The position numbers were made by a program, and so were the translations under genes. The notes under the pieces are model-generated. The model did no database searches and was not told the origin of the DNA. It worked only from the letters and a program-made list of their open reading frames with translations. A stretch of DNA of 64,000 nt from Rhodospirillaceae bacterium. GTDB lineage: Bacteria > Pseudomonadota > Alphaproteobacteria > Rhodospirillales > UBA2165. Below, in pieces: positions 33,837-42,451 of this stretch. The stretch spans positions 48,542 through 112,541 of the forward strand of contig JABIHH010000017.1 of assembly GCA_018649725.1 (NCBI GenBank). The letters are read 5' to 3'. Within the stretch, counting starts at the first letter, position 1, and each line of letters begins with the position of its first letter.

Positions 33837-34457
33837 ATGACCCTGGATTTCTACCTCACCTCGCTGATCGTTGTGCTCGTGCCGGGCACGGGGGTTGTGT
33901 ATACGATATCTCAAGGATTATTCCGCGGCCCGCTTGCTAGTGTGGTCGGAGCCTTTGGCTGCACGCTTGGCATCCTGCCCCATATTGCGGCGAGCCTGCT
34001 TGGCATTGCAGCTTTGCTCCACACCAGCGCAATCATTTTCCAAACTTTCAAATTCATCGGCGTGGCTTATTTATTTTACCTCGCTTGGGGGATTTGGCGG
34101 GAAAGCGGTACCATGAAATTCAAGCGTCCCGATCAGCAAGAGGAACACCGGGCAAATCTCCCGCGTATTTGCCTTGGCGGTTTTTTGATCAACATTCTAA
34201 ATCCAAAACTCTCGATTTTTTTTCTGGCGTTTTTACCGCAATTTGTGCCGGCAGGCGAAGCCCAACCCCTCCCCCTGATGATCGGCATGAGCGCTATTTT
34301 TATGGGGCTGACACTCGGCATCTTCATTCTTTATGGCTTGGCAGCCGCAAAAGTCAGCGCTTACGTAACCGCTTCGCCAACAGCAACTAAATGGATCCAA
34401 CGCAGCTTCGCCGGTGCCTTTGCAGCCTTTGGTGCAAAACTAGCGCTAACAGATTAA
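33837..34457 (+). CDS. LysE/RhtB-family exporter
   Basis: A 206 aa inner-membrane protein with about six helices. The family start LTSLIVVLVPGTGVVYTISQG and the loop GGFLINILNPKLSIFFLAFL are clear. These exporters move amino acids or small metabolites out of the cell. It begins 3 bp after the hydratase alpha stop, so it is co-transcribed and may export an amide or acid product. Confidence 0.9.
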   Translation: MTLDFYLTSLIVVLVPGTGVVYTISQGLFRGPLASVVGAFGCTLGILPHIAASLLGIAALLHTSAIIFQTFKFIGVAYLFYLAWGIWRESGTMKFKRPDQQEEHRANLPRICLGGFLINILNPKLSIFFLAFLPQFVPAGEAQPLPLMIGMSAIFMGLTLGIFILYGLAAAKVSAYVTASPTATKWIQRSFAGAFAAFGAKLALTD

Positions 34458-34494
34458 TACCGCCGCATATGGGATCAGAAATTTGGACGAGCGC

Positions 34495-34998
34495 TTAATG
34501 GCTTTTAGAAGCACTGCGCCATTTAACGTGAATATCGTAGAGGCCATTTAAGAGATCTTTTCCGACTGGACCACCATCTCCGATGAGATTGTCCGAGTTC
34601 ACTCTGGCCAGGGTATCAATGTAGAGCTCAATAATTTTCAGGGCAAAATCATCTGGCTGTTCCGGGATCTCCTCGATAAACCGGCAGAGTTGATTAGCTA
34701 TATTTGTCGCCAAATCATAGCCAAACGTGCCGCCTTTGCCTTTGATGTTATGAGCAACACCAAAAATTTCCCCAAGATAGAGCGCCTGATCCGTCTCGGT
34801 GTTCGAAAGCTCGGCAAAGGATTGCCTTAATGTGTCGATATCGTCAGCAGCATGTATTAAATACTCATCCGAGAGAGCGAGCAACTCCTCCTCCGCTTTT
34901 TCCAGCACCGCATCTGTTACCGCGTGCGGCCCGTCAAAAATGACTTTGTCTTTTATGCTGGATGGTGGCTCAATTTTTTTGGCAGCTGACCGTGCCAT
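34495..34998 (-). CDS. Hpt-domain phosphotransfer protein
   Basis: A 167 aa protein with a histidine phosphotransfer domain (about 45-150). The phosphorylatable histidine lies in FGVAHNIKGKGGTFGYDLA. It is convergent to the lysE-type gene and not adjacent to a kinase. The hybrid kinase at 42988-45681 ends in a receiver domain but has no Hpt domain, so this could be its phosphorelay partner. Confidence 0.85.
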   Translation of the reverse strand: MARSAAKKIEPPSSIKDKVIFDGPHAVTDAVLEKAEEELLALSDEYLIHAADDIDTLRQSFAELSNTETDQALYLGEIFGVAHNIKGKGGTFGYDLATNIANQLCRFIEEIPEQPDDFALKIIELYIDTLARVNSDNLIGDGGPVGKDLLNGLYDIHVKWRSASKSH

Positions 34999-35122
34999 GG
35001 TGTCGTCCCTCGTATTTACCCGATACCCACAATGATATTCATTAATGTGAAAAATTACTAGAATTATTCGAATTTTAGGGGGTTTAGCCTAGTGGATTAG
35101 CGAAGTCTTTAATTATTTCCAA

Positions 35123-36808
35123 TCACCCCACCTCATCCGTCTCAAAGACAATCTCGCCCTTATCCCCCTGCTCCAACCGTGTCACCACACACCAGTTTTC
35201 GTCATCGGTGTCTTGGAAATCGAGGCGGAAGTGGGCGCCGCGGCTTTCTTGGCGGTTGAGGGCAGCGGTGCCCAGCAAGCGGCCTAGCAAAGAGAGATTT
35301 TTGATCGAGAGGGCGCTTTCGAGTTCTTGGCCGAGGGCTTTGTCGGAACTTTGTGCGTCATCCGAGAGGCGCATGGTGGGCACGTCTTCGGCGTCGATGC
35401 GTTGATATTCGGCAATTGCCTCGATGCATTGTTCTTTGGTCCGGATCGAGCCCAACTTTTCATGGGCCAGCATGCGGCAGTTCAAACGGACATCGGCTTG
35501 CAGCGGACCATCGCGCCTCGCAATCAGGCCGCTGAGCCAATCGGCGGCATCTTCGGGAATGGTAACGGGAGAGGATTTATTTTGGCCAACCAGCTTGGCC
35601 GCCGCCTTCCCTGCGCGCCTTCCAAAAACCAGCGATGCCGAGAGCGCCGAGCCGCCAATGCGATTGCCTCCGTGAATGCCGCCCGCGGTCTCACCCGCTG
35701 CCCAAAGACCGTCAATTGGCGTCTTGCCGTCGATATCAATCTCAAGCCCACCCAGCCAGGTGTGCGAGCCTGGGGCTACTTCGAGCGGCACCTTGGTAAT
35801 ATCAATGCCGCGGTGGAGACAGGTTTTGTAGACATGCGGAATGGCTTTTTGGATGGTCTCCAAAGGCACGTGGGTCGCATCCATAAAAATGCCGCCGGTC
35901 AACCCGGCCCGTCCTGCATGGATTTCACGCGCCATGGCGAGGATGACTTCGGCGCGGGTCGAATGCTCGGCTGTCTCCGGGTAATAGCGTTTTAGGAACT
36001 CTTCGCCGTCCTGGTTTTTAAAGACCGCGCCGGCATTAATAAAGCCAGTCGGATGGGGGGCGAAACCAAACAGCTCTTCCGGTGAGCAGCACATCGCCTG
36101 AAAGTCGATCATTTCGATGCCCAAAAGCGGTGCGCCTGCCCGGTAGCCCAAGACATAGCCATCACCGGTGACTTGCGGCGGGTTGTCATTGACATAAAAC
36201 AGGCCAGAGCCACCGCCGGTGCAGAGAATAACCTCCTTAGCCGCATAAGAGACCAAGGTGCCGGTGCCATATTCCACACCCCAGGCGCCAACAACGCGGT
36301 CGCCGTCTTTGACCAGATCAACGATTGAAGTCAGCGAGTGTTTTTCGATGCGGTCATCGCCGCGCAGTTTTTTTGACAAGGCTTTGGTCAGCATATTGCC
36401 GGTCGTATCATAATGATGCACGGCCCGGGGCTGTGAATGGCCGGGGAAAGATTTGAGATCGAGCGAACCGTCTTCGGCTTTAACAAAATCCGTGCCCCAG
36501 CTTTCCAGATCATTGACGACTTCAACAATGTCGCGGGTCCAAACTTCGGCGAGTTTTGGATCGATTAATTCGCCGCCATGCTCGAGAATTTCTTGTAAGT
36601 GCAACTCGGGGCTATCGTCTTTACCCATCGCTGCGGCAAAGCCACCCCTGGCCACCGTCGTCGTGCCACTGGTTGCCCGCCCTTTGGTGACCTGGATGCT
36701 CCGCACGCCGGCTTCGGCACATTCAAATGCCGCCATGGTCGCCGCTGCACCGCCGCCGACAATCAGGATATCAGTTTCATAAGATCTTTTTTGTATTTCA
36801 GTGGTCAT
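35123..36808 (-). CDS. FAD-dependent fumarate reductase/succinate dehydrogenase-type flavoprotein
   Basis: A 561 aa flavoprotein. The dinucleotide motif DILIVGGGAAATMAAFECAE is near the N-terminus, then ATSGTTTVARGGFAAAMG, a VHHYDTTGNML segment and the FAD loop GGNRIGGSALSASLVFGRRAG, with the C-terminal helical domain found in L-aspartate oxidase and adenylylsulfate reductase relatives. No iron-sulfur or membrane subunit is adjacent, so it is probably soluble. The start at 36808 has GAG spaced 7-8 bases upstream. It lies 13 bp behind the Tm-1-like gene. Confidence 0.88.
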   Translation of the reverse strand: MTTEIQKRSYETDILIVGGGAAATMAAFECAEAGVRSIQVTKGRATSGTTTVARGGFAAAMGKDDSPELHLQEILEHGGELIDPKLAEVWTRDIVEVVNDLESWGTDFVKAEDGSLDLKSFPGHSQPRAVHHYDTTGNMLTKALSKKLRGDDRIEKHSLTSIVDLVKDGDRVVGAWGVEYGTGTLVSYAAKEVILCTGGGSGLFYVNDNPPQVTGDGYVLGYRAGAPLLGIEMIDFQAMCCSPEELFGFAPHPTGFINAGAVFKNQDGEEFLKRYYPETAEHSTRAEVILAMAREIHAGRAGLTGGIFMDATHVPLETIQKAIPHVYKTCLHRGIDITKVPLEVAPGSHTWLGGLEIDIDGKTPIDGLWAAGETAGGIHGGNRIGGSALSASLVFGRRAGKAAAKLVGQNKSSPVTIPEDAADWLSGLIARRDGPLQADVRLNCRMLAHEKLGSIRTKEQCIEAIAEYQRIDAEDVPTMRLSDDAQSSDKALGQELESALSIKNLSLLGRLLGTAALNRQESRGAHFRLDFQDTDDENWCVVTRLEQGDKGEIVFETDEVG

Positions 36809-36821
36809 TTTACTCTCAAAT

Positions 36822-38063
36822 TTATTTTGGCATAAGCTCCAGAAACTCATCGACGCAGGCATCGGCGAATTCAGTGTCATTTATTTGCAGATCAAATTCT
36901 TTGACCTCGCCGGAGGTAAGATTGGCTTTGACAGCATCGGTAAAACATTGATCGGTCTCGGGCTGTAGCCAGGTACCGATCTCATTGCCATCGAGGTCTT
37001 GGGTTTTGCGAATGATGTGCTGGGAGAAACCTTTGCTGGGAATCATCACGGTGACCGGGCCTTGCGCTGGATTGAGCCGCTCGGCGACCATCTCGCCCAG
37101 CTCCGTCATCTCAGCGGCGTTAGTTCGCATCAAGAGGATTTCCATATTATATTGGTAGAACTCTCGACCCTTGAAACGCTCAGGACATTCGCCGACCCAC
37201 CAATTGGTGTGATCAATCGCGCCCGGCACGACAACTTGCGGCAGACCCGCCGCGCCCGCCTGGGTGAGCCGGTCGTCACCGGTCCGGTAGACGCCGTCAT
37301 TGATAATGTCACAGAGCTCAGAGGTGGTAATATCGATGACACCAGCGAGCTCTTTTTTTCCGGCCAGATTCTCAAGTGCTTTGCCGCCTGGACCGGAAGC
37401 ATGGAAGTGCATGACCTCAAAGCCTTCGCCTTCAAGCCGCTCGGTCACCCGGTCGACACATTTTTGCAAATTGCCAAATGACGAGACACCAATCAAAGGG
37501 GCGGCATCTTGGGCGCGGTCTTGCCGGGCCTCTGATGCTTGAGCCATGCCGTACACCGCATAGCAGGCGTTTTCCATGACGGATTTAGTGATCCGGTTCA
37601 TCACGATATCGCTGATGGTTGGGAACATGGCGATATCACTTTCCGCGACATACCATTGCACGGCAGCCGTCGCCGCCACCGGGGTCACCATGACTTTTGG
37701 GAACAGCGCTGGAAGCGCTCGCATCATGCCGCAAAAGACCGTGCAGCCATTGGCCCCGCCGACCGCGATCGCGCCCGAGATCTCGCCCGCGTCATAAGCC
37801 GCCACCAAAGCTTCAGTACCACCTTTGATCATGGTTTCGGCAGCCTCACTGCGCTCCATCTCGCCGACATCCGTCCAACGCGAGCCTGATTTTGCAGCCA
37901 AAGCATCACCACCGATATCCGCACCGACAATCCCATGCGGTTTGAGCGATAAATCCATCAGCCAAGGCTCAACGCCTAAGCCTTTCAGCACGTCGCACAT
38001 ATAAGTGGCGGCTTCTGATTTACTGTCCAATGTCGCCAATACAGCGATCTTTGTTAACGGCAT
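36822..38063 (-). CDS. Tm-1-like ATP-binding domain protein (UPF0261)
   Basis: A 413 aa protein equal to the N-terminal half of the tomato Tm-1 family. Sequences are KIAVLATLDSKSEAATYMCD, IAVGGANGCTVFCGMMRALP, VTPVAATAAVQWYVAESDIA and VPGAIDHTNWWVGE. The start at 38063 has GAGGAAAA just upstream; the frame extends to 38159. Its usual partner, the PEP-hydrolase-like TIM barrel, is encoded 12.6 kb away (23370). It forms an operon with the flavoprotein. Biochemical function in bacteria is unknown. Confidence 0.9.
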   Translation of the reverse strand: MPLTKIAVLATLDSKSEAATYMCDVLKGLGVEPWLMDLSLKPHGIVGADIGGDALAAKSGSRWTDVGEMERSEAAETMIKGGTEALVAAYDAGEISGAIAVGGANGCTVFCGMMRALPALFPKVMVTPVAATAAVQWYVAESDIAMFPTISDIVMNRITKSVMENACYAVYGMAQASEARQDRAQDAAPLIGVSSFGNLQKCVDRVTERLEGEGFEVMHFHASGPGGKALENLAGKKELAGVIDITTSELCDIINDGVYRTGDDRLTQAGAAGLPQVVVPGAIDHTNWWVGECPERFKGREFYQYNMEILLMRTNAAEMTELGEMVAERLNPAQGPVTVMIPSKGFSQHIIRKTQDLDGNEIGTWLQPETDQCFTDAVKANLTSGEVKEFDLQINDTEFADACVDEFLELMPK

Positions 38064-38173
38064 ATTTTCCTCATCTATTCTGCCTTGCCTATAGATCACA
38101 AAGTTATTTCTTTTAAAAGAGGGTCGCGGAATATAAAACGGCGCATGTTCATTTAACAAAGGGGTATAAAATT

Positions 38174-38923
38174 ATGCGCTTAGAAAATAAGAAAGCAATC
38201 GTCACCGGAGCGGGTGGCGGCATTGGCCGGGCAATCTGTGTCGACTTCGCCAAAGAAGGCGCGGCAGTCATCTGCCTCGACATCAATGAGGAAACTGTCA
38301 CCGAAACCGCCAAACAAGTAACCGATCTTGGCGGCAAAGCAATTGCCATGGTGGCTGATGTCGCTGAAGAGGCTTCTGCCGAGGCGGCGGTCAAAATGGC
38401 TGTCGATAATTTTGGTGGGCTTAATGTTTTGGTTTCGAACGCCATCACCGACATTCCTTATGTGCCGCTCACCGAGATTGACGCCGATGATTGGCGCCGC
38501 CTGATGGATGTGAATTTCAACAGCTCATTTTTGTTCTGTAAGCACGCCATCCCTGAAATGGAAAAAGACGGCGGCGGCAGCATTATACTCGTTGCCTCTC
38601 AATTGGGCCGGGTCGCGCGCCCAGGCCGACCTTGGTATTGCGGTGCCAAAGGCGGCCTCATCAATATGGCCCGCGCCATTGCGCTCGATCACGCTAAGCA
38701 AGGCATTCGCTGCAATGCGCTATCGCCGGGACCGATTGAGACCGACCGCTATGTCAGCAATTTTGACAACGTTGAACATGCCCGTGAAAACAACTTCACA
38801 TTGTTTGAGCGTTTGGGCCTGCCGGAGGAAATTTCACCCGGCGCGGTCTTCCTGGCAAGTGATGAAAGTTCTTTCATGACAGGTTCAGATTTGTTGATTG
38901 ATGGCGGCTTTACGGCTGTTTAG
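38174..38923 (+). CDS. Short-chain dehydrogenase/reductase
   Basis: A 249 aa SDR. The cofactor motif is VTGAGGGIGRAICV; the acidic residue LDIN after beta-2 suggests NAD; the catalytic serine is in ILVASQLG and the Tyr-Lys pair in WYCGAKGGLINMARA; PGPIETDRY and LIDGGFTAV close the fold. AAGGGG lies upstream of the ATG. It is divergent from the Tm-1-like operon across 110 bp. Substrate unknown. Confidence 0.93.
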   Translation: MRLENKKAIVTGAGGGIGRAICVDFAKEGAAVICLDINEETVTETAKQVTDLGGKAIAMVADVAEEASAEAAVKMAVDNFGGLNVLVSNAITDIPYVPLTEIDADDWRRLMDVNFNSSFLFCKHAIPEMEKDGGGSIILVASQLGRVARPGRPWYCGAKGGLINMARAIALDHAKQGIRCNALSPGPIETDRYVSNFDNVEHARENNFTLFERLGLPEEISPGAVFLASDESSFMTGSDLLIDGGFTAV

Positions 38924-39035
38924 TCCCATAATGTAAGATTGGGCTGAGTTACCCGATTTTGATAACCCAGTTGTGCATTTTGACGGTTTGACAGTTGGAA
39001 AATCGTTGCTTATGGTCGCCGCCATTCGAGGTTAG

Positions 39036-39049
39036 GTCTTATATAAGAC
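39036..39049. promoter_or_regulatory. GntR-type palindromic box 6 (DRE-TIM gene)
   Basis: GTCTTATATAAGAC, perfect 14 bp palindrome, about 100 bp before the start at 39151. Confidence 0.85.
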
Positions 39050-39150
39050 GAGACATAAGCTTAACCGATCACAGGAATTTTAATATCCGGAGCGCCTGTT
39101 TTTATTCGTTTAAGACGGGTCTACGGGGGGAAAATTAGGAGGAATTATTT

Positions 39151-40380
39151 ATGACTGATACACCTTGGAAACAAGAAGGGTTTTTCACCAGCCCTTGGAA
39201 CTTCGATCCAGAAGTTACCAAAGATTGGAAATTTCCAGAAAACATAATCATTCATGACGTGACATTGCGTGATGGTGAGCAGCAAGCTGGTGTTGCGTAT
39301 AACTATGAAGACAAAATGCGGATCGCCGAAGGCCTCAACGAGGTTGGCGTTCAGCGTCTTGAAGCCGGTATGCCGGTTGTTTCCAAAGACGACGCCCGCG
39401 TGGTTGCCGAATTAGCCAAAAGAACTGATTTTGGCCCAAAAGTTTACTCCTTTGCCCGCTGCATGGTTGATGACGTTAAACGCGCTGTCGATTCCGGTGT
39501 TAAAGGCGTTATCATGGAAGTGCCGGCGAGCCCGCACTTGATCGAAAAAGGCTATCGCTGGGAATTGGACCGGGCGATTGATCTTTCTATCGAATCTACT
39601 TCTTATGCTCGCGATCAAGGCCTCGAAGTTGTCTTCTTCCCGATCGATTTCACCCGTTCAGACCTCATTTGGGTTTGCGATTTGATCGAACGCGTTGGTA
39701 AAGAAGGCCACATGGATGGTTTGGCTCTCGTTGACACCATGGGTGCAACCTCGATCCACGCCATGCAGTTCTTCGTCCGTACCATGAAAAACCGCTTCCC
39801 GGATATTCCGCTCGAAGCTCACTTCCACATGGACTTTGGCATGGGTATCGCCAACACCATCATGGCTCTGTCCGAAGGTGTTGAAGTGATTCAGTCTACT
39901 GTTCTGGGTGTCGGTGAACGCGCTGGTAACGTGCCAATGGAAGAAACGGTTATGGCGCTTAAATGTCTCTACAACATCGACATCGGCATCAAAACTGAGA
40001 ACTTCAAATCACTTGCCGATATGGTTGCTGAGATCTCAAATATTCCGATCCTGTCCAACCGCCCAATCGTTGGCGACAATCTGTTTAAGGTTGAGTCCGG
40101 CATCATTGCAACATGGTTGCTCAACTGTGGTTACGAAGATCAAACCGAAGTTGTGCCGTTCCGTCCAAGCATGGTTGGCCAAGCTGAGCCAGAAGCCGTT
40201 ATGGGTAAAGGTTCCGGCATCGATAACTGCAAACATTGGCTGGATAAATTCCAAATTCAAGCTTCTGAAGAGCAAGCCATGGAAGTTCTCATGGCCGTCA
40301 AAGAATGGGGCCTTGTCCACAAGCGCCTGATGAAAGACGAAGAATTCTCTACTCTCGCGAAAGACGTTCTCGAGAACTAA
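39151..40380 (+). CDS. DRE-TIM metallolyase/synthase family enzyme
   Basis: A 409 aa TIM-barrel enzyme of the HMG-CoA lyase/isopropylmalate synthase/homocitrate synthase superfamily. The DRE signature is HDVTLRDGEQQAG; metal ligands are in EAHFHMDFGMG and the C-terminal GVGERAGNVPMEE; VDTMGATS is the usual strand end. It makes or breaks a C-C bond next to a carboxylate, often with acetyl-CoA. A strong AGGAGGAATT ribosome site, a perfect GntR-type box upstream and a terminator behind mark it as a highly expressed, regulated single gene. HMG-CoA lyase identity is not claimed. Confidence 0.9.
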   Translation: MTDTPWKQEGFFTSPWNFDPEVTKDWKFPENIIIHDVTLRDGEQQAGVAYNYEDKMRIAEGLNEVGVQRLEAGMPVVSKDDARVVAELAKRTDFGPKVYSFARCMVDDVKRAVDSGVKGVIMEVPASPHLIEKGYRWELDRAIDLSIESTSYARDQGLEVVFFPIDFTRSDLIWVCDLIERVGKEGHMDGLALVDTMGATSIHAMQFFVRTMKNRFPDIPLEAHFHMDFGMGIANTIMALSEGVEVIQSTVLGVGERAGNVPMEETVMALKCLYNIDIGIKTENFKSLADMVAEISNIPILSNRPIVGDNLFKVESGIIATWLLNCGYEDQTEVVPFRPSMVGQAEPEAVMGKGSGIDNCKHWLDKFQIQASEEQAMEVLMAVKEWGLVHKRLMKDEEFSTLAKDVLEN

Positions 40381-40402
40381 GAGACAGATTATTCAAAAAA
40401 AG

Positions 40403-40431
40403 CCCGGTTTCGAAAGAGACCGGGTTTTTTT
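40403..40431 (+). terminator. Rho-independent terminator of the DRE-TIM gene
   Basis: CCCGGTTT / AGACCGGG stem with one G-T pair, 6-base loop and seven T residues. Confidence 0.92.
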
Positions 40432-40592
40432 GTGGAAAAAATCCAAAATTGGATTTGTCATCCGAAGTTAGTCGCTCTAAGCTGTTAGCAGCGACGAATT
40501 GCTCACGATAAATTGATAAAAGCTTGAATGAAGCCAGTTTGTTAGTGCGCATTTAAGAAGTATTTTAGATTTAGATAATGGGGAGAATAGTT

Positions 40593-41051
40593 ATGGCTAA
40601 AGCAAAGACAATGGATTCAGAGGGCGGCAATCTTTATGAACGCGCCAATGATATGTTTGTCAAAGTAACCGCCGGTGATACCGATGGTTCATATGAAGTA
40701 TGCGAGGAACGCTGCCCGGCGGGGTTTGCTTCCAGGCCGCATATGCACACCGTTAGCCACGAAACTTTCTACGTCTTGAAAGGCAGTGCAACATTTCTGC
40801 TGGGCGAAGAAAAACATGACGGCAATGTTGGTGACCTGATCCACATCCCACCCGGCGTACCTCATCAGATGATTGCCGGCGATGACGGCGTATCTGTACT
40901 GATGGTTTATAGCCCGGGCACCACGGAAGCGATGTTCGCTGATATGACAGCTTTGACACCCGATGAGCGTGCGGATTTTAAAACCGGCGCTGCTGTTGCC
41001 GCCAAACACAACACCATTTGGGTTGAGAATTTTCCAGAAAACCAGGGCTAA
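40593..41051 (+). CDS. Cupin protein (tandem copy A)
   Basis: A 152 aa single-domain cupin. Metal motifs are RPHMHTVSHETFYVLKGSA and HIPPGVPHQM. GGGGAG lies 7 bases before the ATG at 40593 (the frame extends to 40578). It shares the plan NLYERANDMFVKVTAGDTDG..YEVCEERCPAGF with the next gene (RVFKRMNDMTVKVKSSDTNG..YEMCEEKCPPGF), so the two are recent tandem paralogues. Function unknown; they precede two carboxymuconolactone-decarboxylase-family genes. Confidence 0.88.
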   Translation: MAKAKTMDSEGGNLYERANDMFVKVTAGDTDGSYEVCEERCPAGFASRPHMHTVSHETFYVLKGSATFLLGEEKHDGNVGDLIHIPPGVPHQMIAGDDGVSVLMVYSPGTTEAMFADMTALTPDERADFKTGAAVAAKHNTIWVENFPENQG

Positions 41052-41112
41052 CCTGGGAGACAATTGTGCTAACACCATGCAATTCAATTTAAAAACAGAT
41101 AAGGGGTAGAAC

Positions 41113-41538
41113 ATGCCAATAATCGAACCAGGCGGCGGCCGTGTCTTTAAACGTATGAACGACATGACCGTAAAGGTTAAGTCATCCGACACCAATGGCA
41201 CCTACGAGATGTGCGAAGAAAAATGCCCTCCAGGGTTTGAGTCTCGCCGTCACATGCATGCCAAGGATTTTGAAACCTTCTACATGGTGTCAGGCTCGGC
41301 GCGTTGGGAAGTCGGCGACGAGGTTGTTGAGGCGGTTAAAGGCCACACCATCCACATTCCACCGAATGTTCCGCATAAAGTAAAATCCGATGAGGGCTGC
41401 GAAATGATTTGCATCTTCGGCCCCGGCCAACAAGAAGGCCAGTTCGAAGAAATGAGCAACCTCACCGAAGAGCAACAACAGGATGACGCACTTAAAAAGT
41501 CCATCCTCGCCAAATACAATATGGTGCCGCTCGAATAG
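41113..41538 (+). CDS. Cupin protein (tandem copy B)
   Basis: A 141 aa cupin with RRHMHAKDFETFYMVSGSA and HIPPNVPHKVK as the two metal-site motifs. The conserved Cys pair in CEEKCPPGF is shared with copy A and is unusual for simple cupins; it could form a disulfide. AAGGGG lies upstream of the ATG. Co-directional with copy A at a distance of 61 bp. Confidence 0.88.
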   Translation: MPIIEPGGGRVFKRMNDMTVKVKSSDTNGTYEMCEEKCPPGFESRRHMHAKDFETFYMVSGSARWEVGDEVVEAVKGHTIHIPPNVPHKVKSDEGCEMICIFGPGQQEGQFEEMSNLTEEQQQDDALKKSILAKYNMVPLE

Positions 41539-41560
41539 GAGAGACCAAAATCATTAAAGA

Positions 41561-41594
41561 AAAAACCCGGTTTCTAGCGATTCCAGGTTTTTTT
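41561..41594 (+). terminator. Probable terminator after the cupin pair
   Basis: AAAAACCCGG / CCAGGTTTTT stem with one C-A mismatch, 12-base loop and a continuing T-run. Confidence 0.55.
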
Positions 41595-41603
41595 ATCACC
41601 TCC

Positions 41604-41661
41604 TGTCACCCTGGACCTGATCCGAGGTCCAGTCTGGATTCCGGCTCAAGGCCAGAATGAC
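41604..41661. repeat. Dispersed nested palindrome, copy 6 (diverged)
   Basis: TGTCACCCTGGACCTGATCC.. with ..CCGGCTCAAGGCCAGAATGAC; related to copy 2 at 10113. Confidence 0.75.
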
Positions 41662-41783
41662 AATTATTTCTCACACACCATAAGGAACCTTCAAACACGC
41701 ATATTTGTAGATTTTCTGTTGGTAAAATAGCCCGAAGAGAATTAGAAGTAGCTCATGTAAATTTGCCCTTTGAAGGAAGCAAG

Positions 41784-42440
41784 ATGCCAAATATTACGAT
41801 GCTCGATATTGAAGAGCTTAAAAAAACCAAACTCGGGGGTTTCATTAAAAAAAGCCTCCGCCACCGCGCACCCGATCCGGCTTTTCACGCCATGCTCGGC
41901 CATAACCCAGAGCTCTCAGCCTCTATGTATTTTGCCTGGGGGACAGTGTTTAATACCGGCTCCGTTGATCACAAGCTGAAAGAGATCATCCGGGTTCAAC
42001 TGTCCCGAACTGCCGATTGTAATTATTGAGGCAATGTCCGTTCTGCTTCGGCGAAGCAGCAGGGATTAACAGAAGAACTTCTCGACGAAGGCATCGACAA
42101 TTACGAAGCCTCCGATAAATTTACCGCGGCTGAGAAAATAGCGCTCAAATATTCCGATCTGATGGACACCGATCCGGATCTGATTGACGAAGCGTTTTAT
42201 AATGAGCTCAAAGAGCATTATTCGACCGAAGAGATCGTCGAGCTGGGTGCTTTCATTGGCTTTAATATCGGCTACCACACTTGGTTTGGCACACTCGGAT
42301 TTTATCCGATGTTTACGCCGGATGGCCGTTTGGTTGACCAGGAAGAATCAGCGCGGATTTATGGTGACAAGCCGATCTCGCACACCAAAGGGGCCATGCA
42401 GCGTGCCACCGAAAACAATTCAGATGAAGCGGCGGAATAG
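41784..42440 (+). CDS. Carboxymuconolactone decarboxylase/AhpD-like selenoprotein (Sec82)
   Basis: Read through an in-frame TGA at 42027-42029, the gene encodes a 218 aa protein of the CMD/AhpD family. The helix before the TGA reads KEIIRVQLSRTADCNY and the reading continues GNVRSASAKQQGLTEELL, so the TGA falls at the second cysteine of the family CxxC motif, giving C79-N-Y-U82. The C-terminal half (EEIVELGAFIGFNIGYHTWF) is fully conserved and matches the next gene. GAAGGAAG precedes the ATG at 41784. A bSECIS-like hairpin follows the TGA. AhpD-like members reduce peroxides or disulfides through this motif; the exact substrate is unknown. Confidence 0.85.
42030..42065 (+). promoter_or_regulatory. 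Candidate bacterial SECIS element
   Basis: Just after the in-frame TGA, CTGCTTC / GAAGCAG (42043-42049 with 42053-42059) forms a perfect 7 bp stem with the apical loop GGC beginning 20 bases after the TGA; TCC/GGA can extend the base of the stem. Distance (16-37 nt) and a G at the first loop position match the published bacterial SECIS consensus as I recall it. Confidence 0.75.
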
Positions 42441-42451
42441 GAAAAAAACAA

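Noticed and set aside
39151..40380. HMG-CoA lyase or isopropylmalate synthase by name
   Set aside because: Only superfamily motifs are visible, and the surrounding pathway does not discriminate.
42027..42029. Simple nonsense mutation (pseudogene) in the CMD-family gene
   Set aside because: The downstream half is intact and conserved, the TGA is exactly at the redox Cys column, and a hairpin of SECIS type follows. It remains the main alternative if Sec genes are missing from the genome.
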